A stretch of 64,000 nucleotides of DNA, taken from contig OZ022593.1 in NCBI GenBank assembly GCA_963669155.1, forward strand, positions 11,101,796 through 11,165,795, in the 5' to 3' direction. This document shows, one piece after another, positions 12,601 through 22,020 of this stretch. The notes beneath the pieces are model-generated. The model was not told the DNA's origin, made no database searches, and saw only the letters and a list, made by a program, of their open reading frames with translations. Made by a program: the position numbers and the translations under genes. Numbering within the stretch: the stretch's first letter is position 1; every line of letters begins with the position of its first letter. The DNA is from Arbacia lixula (lineage: Eukaryota > Echinodermata > Echinoidea > Arbacioida > Arbaciidae).

Positions 12601-12863
12601 GGAAAATAGACCTTTTCCATGACATCTCTGAAAAGTAGCCCCCGCTTTAAACGTAACTTTGATCCCCCCCTCCCCTTTCACAGGTGAAACTCTTCTTTGC
12701 CAGAGGTCGACCTGACCAGGTGCCGCCCCTGCCTGATCCTAGCGAGGGCAACCTCAGCCCCTCGCCGAGCGAGAACGATCTCCTGGATGATCAGGACCTC
12801 GACGACGGCACAGACTCGGGTGACGACGACATCTACGAAACCAGCGTCTCGTCCCTAGTATGA
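6572..12863 (+). CDS. PTEN: PTEN phosphatase, 3' part (C2 domain and C-terminal tail), three exons
   Basis: PTEN is the PI(3,4,5)P3 3-phosphatase that opposes PI3K/AKT signalling. Seen here: three phase-0 exons, 6572-6679, 11219-11494 and 12684-12863, giving 187 codons. Exon a carries the C2 beta-strand words YVEFELP and VKIEFYHK. Exon b carries MFHFWFNTYFIV and DEIDKANKDKTNKIFSPNLK, close to the human C2 words. Exon c begins VKLFFARG and is an acidic Ser/Thr tail (DDGTDSGDDD) ending SSLV, a class I PDZ ligand like human ITKV. The first junction falls in the basic membrane-binding loop of C2, where the lysines are kept. The dual-specificity phosphatase domain (HCKAGKGRT region) is not in the window; the C2 strand just before exon a should sit on an upstream exon I could not find. 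The gene is therefore partial at its 5' side. Introns carry microsatellites, MITEs and relic exon copies. Confidence 0.93.
7021..7110. repeat. Dispersed repeat, copy in PTEN intron
   Basis: Shares ATCACACATGTCAAC, TTTTGCCAAAAGCATCATGCATT-like words and spacing with 24866-24955. Unknown class. Confidence 0.5.
7480..8240. repeat. Tandem repeat, compound unit of about 95-170 bp
   Basis: The word GTTATGCTTGGTACTGT with following ACCAAAAGACAG recurs near 7497, 7588, 7685, 7808, 7977 and 8105, separated by alternating GGAGACTCCTGGCGCGATTA and GTGATTGGTATAACACACAG blocks. Lies in the intron between PTEN exons a and b. Confidence 0.85.
8455..8572. repeat. (GTA)n microsatellite, imperfect
   Basis: Runs of GTA/GTAGTA with interruptions; flanking frames on both strands are artefacts. 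Confidence 0.85.
8573..9582. other. PTEN intron, nothing specific
   Basis: AT-rich DNA with several TACATGTA-like words (for example 9176 and 9267); no exon-like stretch. Confidence 0.4.
9583..9877. mobile_element. TTTAAAGGG hairpin MITE, copy 1
   Basis: Starts TTTAAAGGGAATGAACTG and ends CAGTATATTCCCTTTAAA. The arms pair almost end to end around a GGCC-centred palindrome near 9695. Words TGTACTGGGAAGACAAAAA, CTTGCTGAAAGTTATTTG and GATCCACATTTGGAG-like are shared with 17917-18295 and 20017-20390. Ends suggest a TTAA-type target site, but the arms make the boundary ambiguous. Confidence 0.85.
10130..10610 (+). repeat. Degenerate intronic tandem repeat in front of relic exon copy 1
   Basis: Four units recur near 10131, 10230, 10370 and 10535, each with TTGTAAAGGATTC-like, AGTATAAAG-like, then TCTTATTTTTGTCTT and TTCAATCTTCA words. 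The last unit runs into the relic exon acceptor, so the repeated unit includes the intron 3' end of that exon. Confidence 0.55.
10591..10658 (+). pseudogene. Relic partial copy 1 of PTEN exon b
   Basis: The stretch resembles the start of the exon at 11219 with its acceptor: ATTCAATCTTCAG, then a 5-base-shorter degraded stretch, then TTCAACACCTAGTTCATC, where the real exon has TTCAACACCTACTTCATC. The Tyr codon is now TAG. About 26 bases at its end differ at only two positions. The copy stops beside a palindromic element starting near 10663. An unusable exon remnant in the PTEN intron. Confidence 0.65.
10663..10790. mobile_element. GGGCCCTGTCTC palindrome family, truncated copy
   Basis: Starts ACCCTGTTTTATAAAG and carries GCGATTGATCG, ACTTGCGATCAATATC and GTTAGAGGATTGGACTTGCAA-type words of the family at 21867 and 23165. 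Its right terminus is missing. Confidence 0.6.
11076..11150 (+). pseudogene. Relic partial copy 2 of PTEN exon b
   Basis: Matches the first 62 bases of the real exon at about 70 per cent by eye (shared words ACCCATGTTCC, TCTGGTT, GTACCC). The acceptor AG is lost and an in-frame TGA stands where the NTYFI strand should be. It lies only 70 bp upstream of the functional exon. Confidence 0.65.
11219..11494 (+). CDS. PTEN: PTEN exon b (C2 domain, end)
   Basis: Acceptor AATCCTCAG ends at 11218 and donor GTATGG starts at 11495; 92 codons, phase 0. It contains the MFHFW/NTYFI strand, a Ser/Thr-rich loop matching the disordered C2 loop of human PTEN, then EEFVLEL and DKANKDKTNKIFSPN, among the best conserved PTEN words. 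Confidence 0.94.
11521..12015. mobile_element. MITE-like element in PTEN intron b-c
   Basis: Ends AGGTGCGTCTTCAGTAGC and GCTAATGAAGACGCCCCT are inverted repeats that continue inward for about 55 bp. The interior is full of AGCTAGCTATTTCG and AGCTCGAGC words. 495 bp, no coding potential. Confidence 0.8.
12405..12620. repeat. Dispersed repeat with short inverted arms in PTEN intron b-c
   Basis: ACAAAGAAATTT near 12414 pairs with AAATTTCTTTGT near 12467. The right half (GATATGCATGAGATTTGCGC and GCAATGAAAGATCTGC) resembles 15048-15110. Confidence 0.5.
12684..12863 (+). CDS. PTEN: PTEN terminal coding exon (C-tail, PDZ ligand)
   Basis: Acceptor CTTTCACAG ends at 12683; 59 codons then TGA at 12861-12863. 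It opens with the last C2 strand (VKLFF), then a Pro/Ser-rich stretch with two SP sites and an acidic cluster with embedded Thr/Ser. That cluster resembles the CK2-phosphorylated 380-385 cluster of human PTEN. The final SSLV keeps the Ser-x-Val PDZ signature. Confidence 0.92.
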   Translation: MKLFFARGRPDQVPPLPDPSEGNLSPSPSENDLLDDQDLDDGTDSGDDDIYETSVSSLV

Positions 12864-13440
12864 TAGCGGTTTTCACAGACTCTCTCGCAGAGATGATCAC
12901 CGTTGTTTTTTTTTTTTAAAGTTGGCAAAAACTTGCAAGGACGAAGAAATATTCCACGGGAAGGATAACGCATTGTATGGATTGTATGCGTGCGCAATTC
13001 CGGGCGTCTTCGTTGTTTGGAGTGACGTAAGCTCTAGCCGAAGCATACATGAAAGGTGTAGCAACCAGTAGAAAGCCAGATGCTCGCAGGCGGTTTGTTC
13101 AAGCCACAAATGTAGGACTGGACTGAAATATCAAAGTGAAGTCAGTGTGGCAGTAGTTGGTAATGCCAGGGGTATGGCAGGAGAAGGCAGAACGTGATGT
13201 CATGGTTGGGAAGAGGGATTAATGAGAAAGGTAGTGGGAATTGAAGACTGGAGAGAGGATATTTTAGTGTAAAAAGTGAGCACACGCAAAGATCTTGAGT
13301 GACAGGAAAGAAAAGAGGTTTTTAAATGTATCTGGAGATGACAAGATAACAGACAGTGGAAGAAGAGCGGATGGATCAACAGATCTGTAAGAAATGATTG
13401 AGGGATGAAGAGATAAGCCGTGACAGTTAAATGTGATATG
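12864..13440. other. PTEN 3' flank / probable start of 3'UTR
   Basis: No gene. A T-run at 12905-12918 and a purine-rich stretch at 13190-13420. No convincing AATAAA follows for several kb, so the transcript end is unknown. Confidence 0.45.
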
Positions 13441-13441
13441 G

Positions 13442-13675
13442 GGGAAATCCCTCTTGTGTTGGGGGAAACCCCCTTTCCAAACCTGTCAAACCTGAAGGGA
13501 GAGTGCCAGCTGGAAGCCAATTGTGCATACCACAGGGTATGCGCCCTAGTATATGAGGGAATTTCCCCTTCAGATGTACAGGTTCGACCAAAGCCATGGT
13601 CTTTTCCAGTCAAGGTAATTAGGTCAGAAACGTCTTACTGTAAGGCATCCGGTGTGCTGGTATAGGGGAGTTTCC
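13442..13675. promoter_or_regulatory. Cluster of four kappaB-consensus words
   Basis: Perfect matches to GGGRNWYYCC at 13442-13451 (GGGAAATCCC), 13463-13472 (GGGAAACCCC), 13557-13566 (GGGAATTTCC) and 13666-13675 (GGGAGTTTCC), 0.6-0.8 kb after the PTEN stop. They could be an enhancer, part of the PTEN 3'UTR, or an uncharacterised repeat. Confidence 0.4.
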
Positions 13676-14640
13676 CCTGTCTCTCGTTATCCAAACACCC
13701 ATCAAGTCAGATTCAAGAGGAACATAGTCAATCATGATTCCATGGTGGATATATGTATATGCAAGGGGTTGGTGGGTAGCGGGTGTACAAACTCACGGCA
13801 GCAGCTCATCAGGAGAAGAAGAAGGTGGAAGTGAAAATATAAAAGAGAAGGAGGAGGGAAGAGGGAGGTGGGAGGAAAAGTCAGTCAAAAGCACAGCACC
13901 CAACCAATCATGATTGAAGATTCAAACTTTTTGCCAAAGAAAATAACAATCATGATGCAGATGCCATGAGCTGTTTTTCTAATGAGTTTGTCATGTGACG
14001 CGATTGTCAGTATTTATTACAGAGATGTGATCAAGAAATGGATTAATAACAGGATTAAAGTTAATCCTGGTAGGTCTGCTGTTAAAGGGGATTAATCTGG
14101 AGTATCTAGTCTTGTATTTTCGGGATGCTTAATTTTATCTTACTTTCGTGGTGGTCCGAGGCATGAGTGATTGAGGGATATAAATCAAACAGAACCAGAA
14201 TAAGGGTAATGGCTAAATTTGAATAAGTAAATTGGCAAATCTGAGAAGCAGATTGGTTAATGTTTAGTGTAAATTAGGCAGATAATGAAGATAAGCACTA
14301 TCAGTATGATGATATTGGATTACTTCTCCTGGAGGCTTGCCTGGCGCTAATAGAGAGTTTGGAAGTGGTGTTGTCCTATCCAGTGCTATGCAGGTTTGGA
14401 GTTTTAAACAACATTACTTAAAGGCTTTCACTCGTCGTACGCAGGATATATCCCTAGCGCGCTGCCATATTGCGTACGCTGTGCATTCCCTGCAAAACGC
14501 TAGAATGCACGATCCTTACCGAAGCTAAACCTTCGGCCCTGATCGTGGCTAGCCATTTCGCTGCGTGCCGCATACGTGCATTAAGTTCGCAAGTAAGCGC
14601 AGCAGCTAAATAGTGACGACTCCCCACAGAATCGATGCGT
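13676..14640. other. Intergenic, no gene seen
   Basis: Purine-rich at 13800-13880. A CG-rich island-like patch at 14430-14640 (TCGTCGTACGC, GCTGCCATATTGCGTACGC) has no recognisable coding frame. Confidence 0.4.
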
Positions 14641-14647
14641 GAAAGCC

Positions 14648-14815
14648 TTTAAGTAAGAGTTTAACTGGTTCGATATTGCCCAGTGGGCTAGTGTCGGGCA
14701 CTTCCAACAAGAGTCCCTGCAATGATCACTGCTGTGTGCTCTACCCACAGGAATAAGAACCAGCTGTCTTCAGAAAACACTCATGTGTGATGTCACACCT
14801 GGATACGCCATATTA
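14648..14815. mobile_element. GCTAGTGTCGGGCA repeat family, copy 1
   Basis: Shares GGGCTAGTGTCGGGCA, ATCACTGCTGTGTGCTCTACC and GATGTCACAC words with copies at 24562, 40980, 44669 and 53158; the 24562 and 44669 copies are in opposite orientation. Confidence 0.75.
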
Positions 14816-15347
14816 AAGCCATTTTCATAATCTATTAACAAGTCTCCCCCTAACTGCGTAGTAACGCGTTACTACACACACCTGTACATAGTGATTCAGT
14901 TTCAATTGGTGGAATGCACTGTAAATCTATTGTTATTGCTCCTTAGACAAATCTCAGACAAGCTTTGATGTTACGGTTGTTACCTTTAGTAACTTCCTGT
15001 TTGCAAGACGCCATTCAATTTGTATACATAGTGAAAATGTTGTACTTTGTGATGTGCATGTCATTTGCACAAGGAGAATGAGAAATCTGCATCATATTAA
15101 GTCAAGCCCAGACAGCCCAAAGAATGGACCATTTTCAATATGTATGCAAATTTGATGCATGTCTTGCAAACAAGCCATAACTTCTATTAACCCCAAAGCT
15201 TGTCTGTGGTTTGCCCGACTAGCAACAACTTATAGATTCAGACTGTATTCCATCCATTGAAACTGAATCACTAGATACAGGTGAATGTAATAACATATTG
15301 CTACTCAGGTAGTGGAGAACTTGGGAATACATTAAGAAAATGGCTTA
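14816..15347. mobile_element. AAGCCATTTTC element with long inverted arms
   Basis: The left arm (CCCCCTAACTGCGTAGTAAC, ATTGGTGGAATGCACT, AGACAAGCTTTG) is repeated inverted at 15170-15347 (CAAAGCTTGTCTG, TCCATCCATTGAAACTGAAT). Total 532 bp. One-arm copies lie at 500-690, 24960-25125 and 56133-56360. Confidence 0.8.
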
Positions 15348-17916
15348 TTACTGTTCAAAAGTATGAAATATATAAAGCTTTGTCAATTTTTCTCAAACTA
15401 TTTGCTGATATGCTTCTCTGATTTACCCACTTCTATGAAAGTCAACTGATTGGCAGGGACGATGCAAATTTGGGGAAATAATTTCAAGGTTTTGTGTTAC
15501 TTTGATTCAAGATTAATTGAATTTTGGTCCTTGTTGAATTGGGAAGCTACTGACAGTGAATCAAATAGAGGTTGATGGAGTGGAAATGGCATTGTCAAGT
15601 CTGTATGTAGAAAGGATCATGCATTGTCGATCAGAGATTATTTAACACCAAGACTTCATTTTCAGCTTTTTTGTAATATATTTTTGGCACATGTGCTGTT
15701 TACAAAGTCTCAGGAAAAGGTTTTTTTCTGGTTCTCGCTCTCATGAAATGATGCGTTTGGTGTCTCTTGTTTTTGTAGTTATCGTGAAGATGAGTACATT
15801 TTCTCATAGTTAGAAAGCTACAAATTATAGAGTGAAGTTTCCCTCATTAACACAAGCAGAGTGTGATTTTCATCTTCACCTGAAACTACCATGAAATACC
15901 ATGCTCTCAATGAAGCTGTTGTTAACTTTAAATTTTCAGATCATTAAAAAAATTTACCAGTAGGGATAGTGAATGATCAAGTCAGTCCTAAATTTCAAAC
16001 AGTGAAATATATCTTGAAACAAATTTGCATAGGATTCTTGCTCCTGATTTCTAGGTGGAAGGGGGGGAGGGCCTCATCTGTTTTAAATTGGTTTCCCGTT
16101 CTTGCTTTCTTGATAGAAATAAACAAACAACTCGCACACATATGAATATTAATATGTTCTGTTGAATATTCAGGAGATGCTATATTGTGTGCTGGCTAGA
16201 TGCTCACTTTTTCTATCACATTTCCTTGATTTGAGCATTTACATTGCTCATTGTTCTCATTGCTAGGATGGTGACATCCTCAAAGTTTTCCCCACAATGC
16301 AATTCTAAGACTTCTGCCCTTTTTCTCATATCTACTTTTGCTGGAAAAAAGTACAGGGTGTATCGTTAACACATAATTCTTTTGTTTAAAAATGGACGTT
16401 TTATATTTTTTCCCTGCATACGTGAGCTTGACTATCCGATTCCCTTGATAGAAACAGCATGCTACAGTATATGGATCTGGCTTTCCTTGTACTATACATG
16501 TAGGTGGGAGAGTGGTTTAGGAATGGGGCGGTGTCAATTGTCTGAACGTGTCTGAATGCGTGTGAAGGCTCTCTCCCCCCCCCCCCCCCCTTAGGCTGAA
16601 CTCTACAGGCTCTGCGCCATGAGCATCTTCTTTTATTCTTCATTCTAAGTTGGTGTTTGTTTTGAAAGAAGGTCTTTAATTCCTCTGTATGAATGCACCT
16701 CATGTGCGTGTTGATGGCAAGATCGACTGAGAGACAGAATCGCAAATTTCATGATGTTTTAATTTATTTTTTGTCGGTAAACCGGCTGTATTGCATGCCT
16801 GCACATATTTTTTTTAAAGTCTTAAACATGAAGTTTTCCATGTACGGGATTGATGAAAAGTACTTGATTGGGGACATACTAGTGGAGTGGCAGGTAGATT
16901 TGTCATGTACATGCCCACGTACTGCTATTTATGTAGGGAGCTATTGAGAAACAGTTGGACCAAACTGTAAATTAACAAGAAAAAAAATGCATATCATCTT
17001 TACCAAATATATGTGTAAGATTTCACGATCATTTCTAAGCTGACTCATTTAATGTACTCTTTATATGTGTGTAGACCGTGTAAAACCGATATGAACATTC
17101 CAAGTTGTGGGTCGATTTCCAGGAACAAAACAGTTTGTACTCTGTACCCAACCAGTCTATAGTCCTACACAGTAACTAGGCTGTCCAAATGGTCCAATCT
17201 CCATGGTAACTGGATCTGGTTTGCTCTACCAATTTGCCTCTTTGCTGCTTCGTAACTGTTCAGTGTTTTTGTTCTTAGTGATACATGCATGGGACTCTTT
17301 TTTGTGCTTTTATGTCGTCTGTTTTATTACAAGTAAATATATCAATAGACACAAACCCTTTTCCTCTTGCGTTTTCCTCTTTAGGTGATGCAGTAACAAC
17401 AGCAGAAACACAATTCAAAAATGCAAGTTAATTAGAATATACCATCTCTATGCAAGATTTACATTTTGGAGAAAAACATTCTTTATTTGTACTTTAAACT
17501 CCGATTTTGCTGTGGCTGCTTGCAAAAATGAAGATCCTATATAGACATTTTTCATTTTTTTCTCCCTTAGGAAGAAATCTTGTACCATCCAAGCATTTAA
17601 GAAGTGCTATATGTTGTGTGCTTCCTTGCTTTGTTGCCATGACAAATAATGACCCCCCTAATAAAAAAAAACAGAAAAGAAACAATGATGGTGAATCATC
17701 TTGGGGTGAATGCTTCTTAACAGGCCTTCTATGAAAACATTAGTGTCTGTTAGGACAGGGTTTGAGATGTAAATCGTATTGTCCCAAGTACTCTTATGGT
17801 TGGGTAATGTACAAGCAAAAGCTGTGTTCACATCAGCGTACAGTTATCATTGTGATATGTGCATTGCTCTATCCTCACAATCGCTGCTCAGCATCAGTGT
17901 AAACTGGGCGGGGGTT
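15348..17916. other. Intergenic, no gene seen
   Basis: AT-rich with a poly-C run at 16569-16591. Short frames at 16401-16947 and 17203-17734 show no family features. Confidence 0.4.
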
Positions 17917-18295
17917 TTTAAAGGGCATGCACTGTACTGGGAAGACAAAAAAACTTCAAAAGGGTGATCGTGAGTAATCTTCTTACCAATGGTCTTAAAT
18001 TCATGTATTGTCCATTTTAGAAACTTGCTGAAAGTTATTTGCCCTCAAATGATCCATATTTTCCACAATTGATGATTAAATCACAAATCCTCCAGATGTT
18101 CGGCCCGAACACTTGAGGATTTGTAATTTAATCACTCATTTCTCCAAATGTGGATCGTTTGAGGGCAAATAACTGTCAGCAAGTTTCTAAAATGGACATT
18201 ACATGTACATGAATTTAAGACCATTGATAAGAAGATTACTCACTATCACCCTTTTGAAGGTTTTTGTCTTCCCAGTACAGTGCATGCCCTTTAAA
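17917..18295. mobile_element. TTTAAAGGG hairpin MITE, copy 2
   Basis: 379 bp, the fullest copy. Ends TTTAAAGGGCATGCACTG and CAGTGCATGCCCTTTAAA are perfect reverse complements; the arms run inward to the centre near 18105 (GGCCCGAACA). Confidence 0.88.
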
Positions 18296-18683
18296 CATTG
18301 TCCGTCTATTGGGTGTTACAGAAACAATAATTCAGGTGAGCAAGCGCTACTAGGGTTGTGTACTGTAATTTCTGATCAGTACTCGGTACTCAATGCAGTC
18401 TGTAATAATGCATTGGGTAAAAGTACTTCTACAGGCATGGATGAGTTATCAGTATCAGTACATTCATCATGTCATGGTATGTAAACATGAATCATGACTA
18501 CCGTATTGTACATGTCATTATATTTCTTTATCTTCCTGAGTAGTTGACAGGTAGGCAAGTTTCATGAATAGTGATACCAATACCAATATCAAAACCCAAA
18601 CCAGTTCCAATACTAGCTATCAGTAATGGTTTTATCACTCACTGCTTATGCACTACATGCAAACATTTACATTTTGAGGAGCA

Positions 18684-18790
18684 GGGGTCATATTCATTTA
18701 ACCTTATTAAGGTTAATAGTTGCTAAAGTGCATTCAGCTACTTGTATTTTTAGTAAATAGCCAGACTAGTAAAGTTTCATGAATATGGCC
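18684..18790. mobile_element. GGGGCCATATTCATGAAAC mini-element, copy 1
   Basis: GGGGTCATATTCATTTAACC to TTTCATGAATATGGCC, inverted ends; same family as 28347-28453. Confidence 0.7.
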
Positions 18791-19080
18791 TTAGAACTTT
18801 ATATTCTTTATGTAGGTAGTTGTAGTATCATATACAGAGTCAAATATACGAGCACAAATCACACATTCATTGGGTATTGTTTTTTTGGTACACCTTCAAT
18901 TTAGTCTCTAAAATGTCTTTAGCGATGAGGTATATGCTGTTTTTATTTATTTGTATATTTATTTATTTGAGCTAATTTCCTTTTGTGAGACGTAGTGTTT
19001 GATACAGCTATCAGGGGTGACTTGGTATTGGTATTAGTTGGGGTTTGTTCCACTGGACCTGTTTATCTTTCATTACAACA

Positions 19081-19163
19081 TCTAGTCCTCTCAGTACCAA
19101 CTCATCATTGTCCCAAGTCAACTACAACACCGTTTATTGCGTATGGGACTAAGAGGGTTATTA
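19081..19163. mobile_element. CCTCTCAGTACC mini-element
   Basis: About 80 bp, CCTCTCAGTACCAAC to TATGGGACTAAGAGGGTTA; relatives at 52333-52411, 39335-39400 and 46258-46340, and the outer element at 3622. Confidence 0.65.
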
Positions 19164-20016
19164 ACAGGCTTACATAGTTTTCATCCTGGGATGAAAGAGA
19201 AGGAAAAGTGGGTACCGAGCCACATCTAGTGCCGATGGTACAACGTTGCACTCATGTTGCTATTGTTTACTGTCCACTCAGTTGATTAAGAAATAAAATG
19301 CCATTTCTGTGTGTCCAAAATCAGCAGTACAAACACTTTAATTCAAGAGACATGTCCAAATGAATACTGGTATCTTCATTACTATTATTATTTTGAAGTA
19401 TGCATGGAGGACTAGGTTTTATGCTTTGGAGAACATATTTTTGCTATTTTAGAATCATCTGCATGTCACCCGTCTTTTAAAAAAAGGGCTTTGTTTTTCG
19501 CATTTATGATTGATTTTTAGTCCGAAAAGGGTATCAGTTGGTGCTTTTCTGCACTCTGGCTTTGCTGCAGTACTATAAGTTAAAGCATGAAAATTCATCG
19601 CTATGGTAAATGATGTCTACACTGTCAAGGCTTGCTCTAAACACAAAAGAGTTTTCACACCTTTTGTCCAATATGTGAAGAGAATTAAAAATAAAAATTG
19701 AAGGTGTTTTTTGGACACTTCATGTATCTGTTAAAAAGGGAGGAATCATAGTGGTAAAGATTATGGGATCTGTTATCAAGGAGGAAGAATGTTACTTTGG
19801 CCGTGGATTCCATTTTTGATTTGCGATTTTTAATTCGCGATGAGGTCTTTGAAATCATACGAGACCGGAACCGACAAGAGGTGAATGGATCAGCTGTGAT
19901 TATGGGTCTTGCAGTCTGGACTGATACAATCTGTTCCCTTTGCCACTTAGCTGCTGCAATCATTACAACATTATGACTTTATCCGGGCCAATGCCTGCTC
20001 TGCCAAGTCACTTCAC
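19164..20016. other. Intergenic, no gene seen
   Basis: Frame 19685-19963 (-) has no recognised domain and is A/K-rich; left unannotated. Confidence 0.4.
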
Positions 20017-20390
20017 TTTAAAGGGAGTATATTGTACTGGGAAGGCAAAAAGCCACCAAAAACGTGATCATGAGCAATCTTCTTACCAATGGTCTTACAT
20101 TCATGTATCATCCATTTTAGAAACTTGCTGAAAGTTATTTGCCCTCAAATGATCCACATTTGGAGTAATTAGTGATTGAATTACAAATCCACAGACTGTT
20201 CGGGCCGAACATTTTGAGGATTTCACTAGTAATCATTAATTACTCCAAATGTGGATCATTTGAGGGCAAATAACTTTCAGCAAGTTTCTAAAATGGACAA
20301 TACATAAATGTAAGACCATTGGTAAGAAGATTGCTCATGATCACGTTTTTGATGGCTTTTTGCCTTCCCAGTACAATATACTCCCTTTAA
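20017..20390. mobile_element. TTTAAAGGG hairpin MITE, copy 3
   Basis: 374 bp, ends TTTAAAGGGAGTATATTG and CAATATACTCCCTTTAA, centre TTCGGGCCGAA near 20204. The end sequences differ between copies but the two ends of each copy match, a sign of intra-element arm homogenisation. Confidence 0.88.
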
Positions 20391-20769
20391 TACTAATAAT
20401 AGTTTGAAGAGGTGATGAGAAATTTGGAGGCCTTAAGTTACACACCAAGTTTCAGCAGGTGCTCCTTGTTTCTCACTATATAGCTATGAAAAAAGTATCG
20501 AAACTCTTTAGCAATTGAATTGTCTTAGGTCAAGGAAACATTTTATGTTTTTAATACTATGCATAGATGTGAATGAATACTATTGATTCTTATCAGGACC
20601 TCACTTTATGTGTGATCTCTATCATCTCTCGGCCGATTGCTTTTGGATTTACATGTCAGATGTTGTTGAAACAGGAGTCCCTTTTTACTATAAGTTCATG
20701 TCCTTCTCATTCAAGACAACCGCTCCGAAGACAAACAGAACAATGCAGAGTGCACGTTTAACTGCGTTC

Positions 20770-20955
20770 CTAACTTTGCGAGTCTCCTGTAAGTGGTATC
20801 AACTGCACTGTACTGTGAGTCTCAGTGGAGCGGTTTGAACTGTACTGGAGTTTGATAGTGTGAGTCTCTTATGCGGTTTTAACTGTATTGTACTCTATGG
20901 GAGTCCAACATATGCAGTATGAACTGTACCGTGCTGTGGTTGTCCGAGTCCTGAC
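20770..20955. repeat. Degenerate tandem repeat, about 55-60 bp
   Basis: Three units with GAGTC, then GCGGTTT or GTGGTAT, then AACTGTACTGTACT-like words. Confidence 0.6.
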
Positions 20956-21866
20956 AATGTGGAATCAACCTTACACTAAGATTAAGTGATTTGCATAATA
21001 TGGCTTCATTGAAATATGATGTGTTGAAATGAAAAAACGGGTGATTTCAGAAAATAGAGTAGTGATCCAAAACGCGATGCAAGTAAGATAATTTTGTTGT
21101 TGGAAATCTCTGTTTTGTGAAGAACCCTCTGTGATAAATGAATGAATGATATTCAGGAGGGAATGAACACTACATATTTTCTTGAGACAGAGAAAAGTAG
21201 ACTAATCATTGATAAGTATTTTTATGCCATTACCCAGGTAACGATGTTTCTGTGTCTGTATTATATGTACTATCGTGTAATATAAGGTGCGGAAAGGGCG
21301 TCATCTTTCAATTGTAATTTATGTATAAAGATGGAGAGATGAAAAGAGGAAGGGCGGAGAGTGAGAGAGAGAGAGAGAGAGAGTGAGTGAGTGAGAGAGA
21401 GAGTGGTGGATAGTGGTGATAGATTTTTAAAAGACATCTCTTACAACTACTGTTCCCCTATATGTATATAACAGATTATCTATGGGGATATTCTGAAGTC
21501 TGTGTTTACTGTGTGGTCAGCGAGCATCATGTCAAATGAAAGATTTTTGGATGTACCGTTTCTTCTTGGGACGAAAAACGTCCCAATCTTTATGGTATGC
21601 TTATCGTATCAGCTGTCTTGTCGTCACGTTTTTCGTTACTTTTTAGAACTGTAGTGGAAGGCTACGTTTTATAAGTTACTAGAATATTGCATAAATAGTA
21701 CCCATTTCTTTGCAATGTATCTCGGGGAATTTATTTATGTCATGCATGTCTTTTTTTTTTCGATCGAGGATGATGGATATTATGTGATTTACAATGATCG
21801 TCCTTTACCCTTTGATTTTTGCTCCTTTTTTGTGTATTTCTGCCCCTAGAACTAAACAAGAAACGA
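20956..21866. other. Intergenic with (GA)n tract
   Basis: A (GA)n/(GAGT)n microsatellite at 21361-21403; otherwise nothing seen. Confidence 0.6.
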
Positions 21867-22020
21867 GGGCCCTGTCTCGTAACGAGCTGCGATTGATCTG
21901 AATGGTTTGCAAGTCAAATCCCTTATCTCTAATGTACGGAGTTACGATTTACAGAGCTCCTACTGATTTCAATCGCTGGTCAATTTGCGGTCAATCGTAA
22001 TTCTTTATGAGACGGGGCCT
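21867..22020. mobile_element. GGGCCCTGTCTC palindrome family, full copy
   Basis: 154 bp, ends GGGCCCTGTCTCGTAACGA and TTCTTTATGAGACGGGGCC; internal GCGATTGATCTG pairs with CGGTCAATCGTAATT. Family members at 23165, 41671 and 53425. Confidence 0.82.

Noticed and set aside
13200-13613. 137-codon - strand frame near PTEN
   Set aside because: No domain; overlaps the kappaB cluster and purine-rich DNA, no coding signature.
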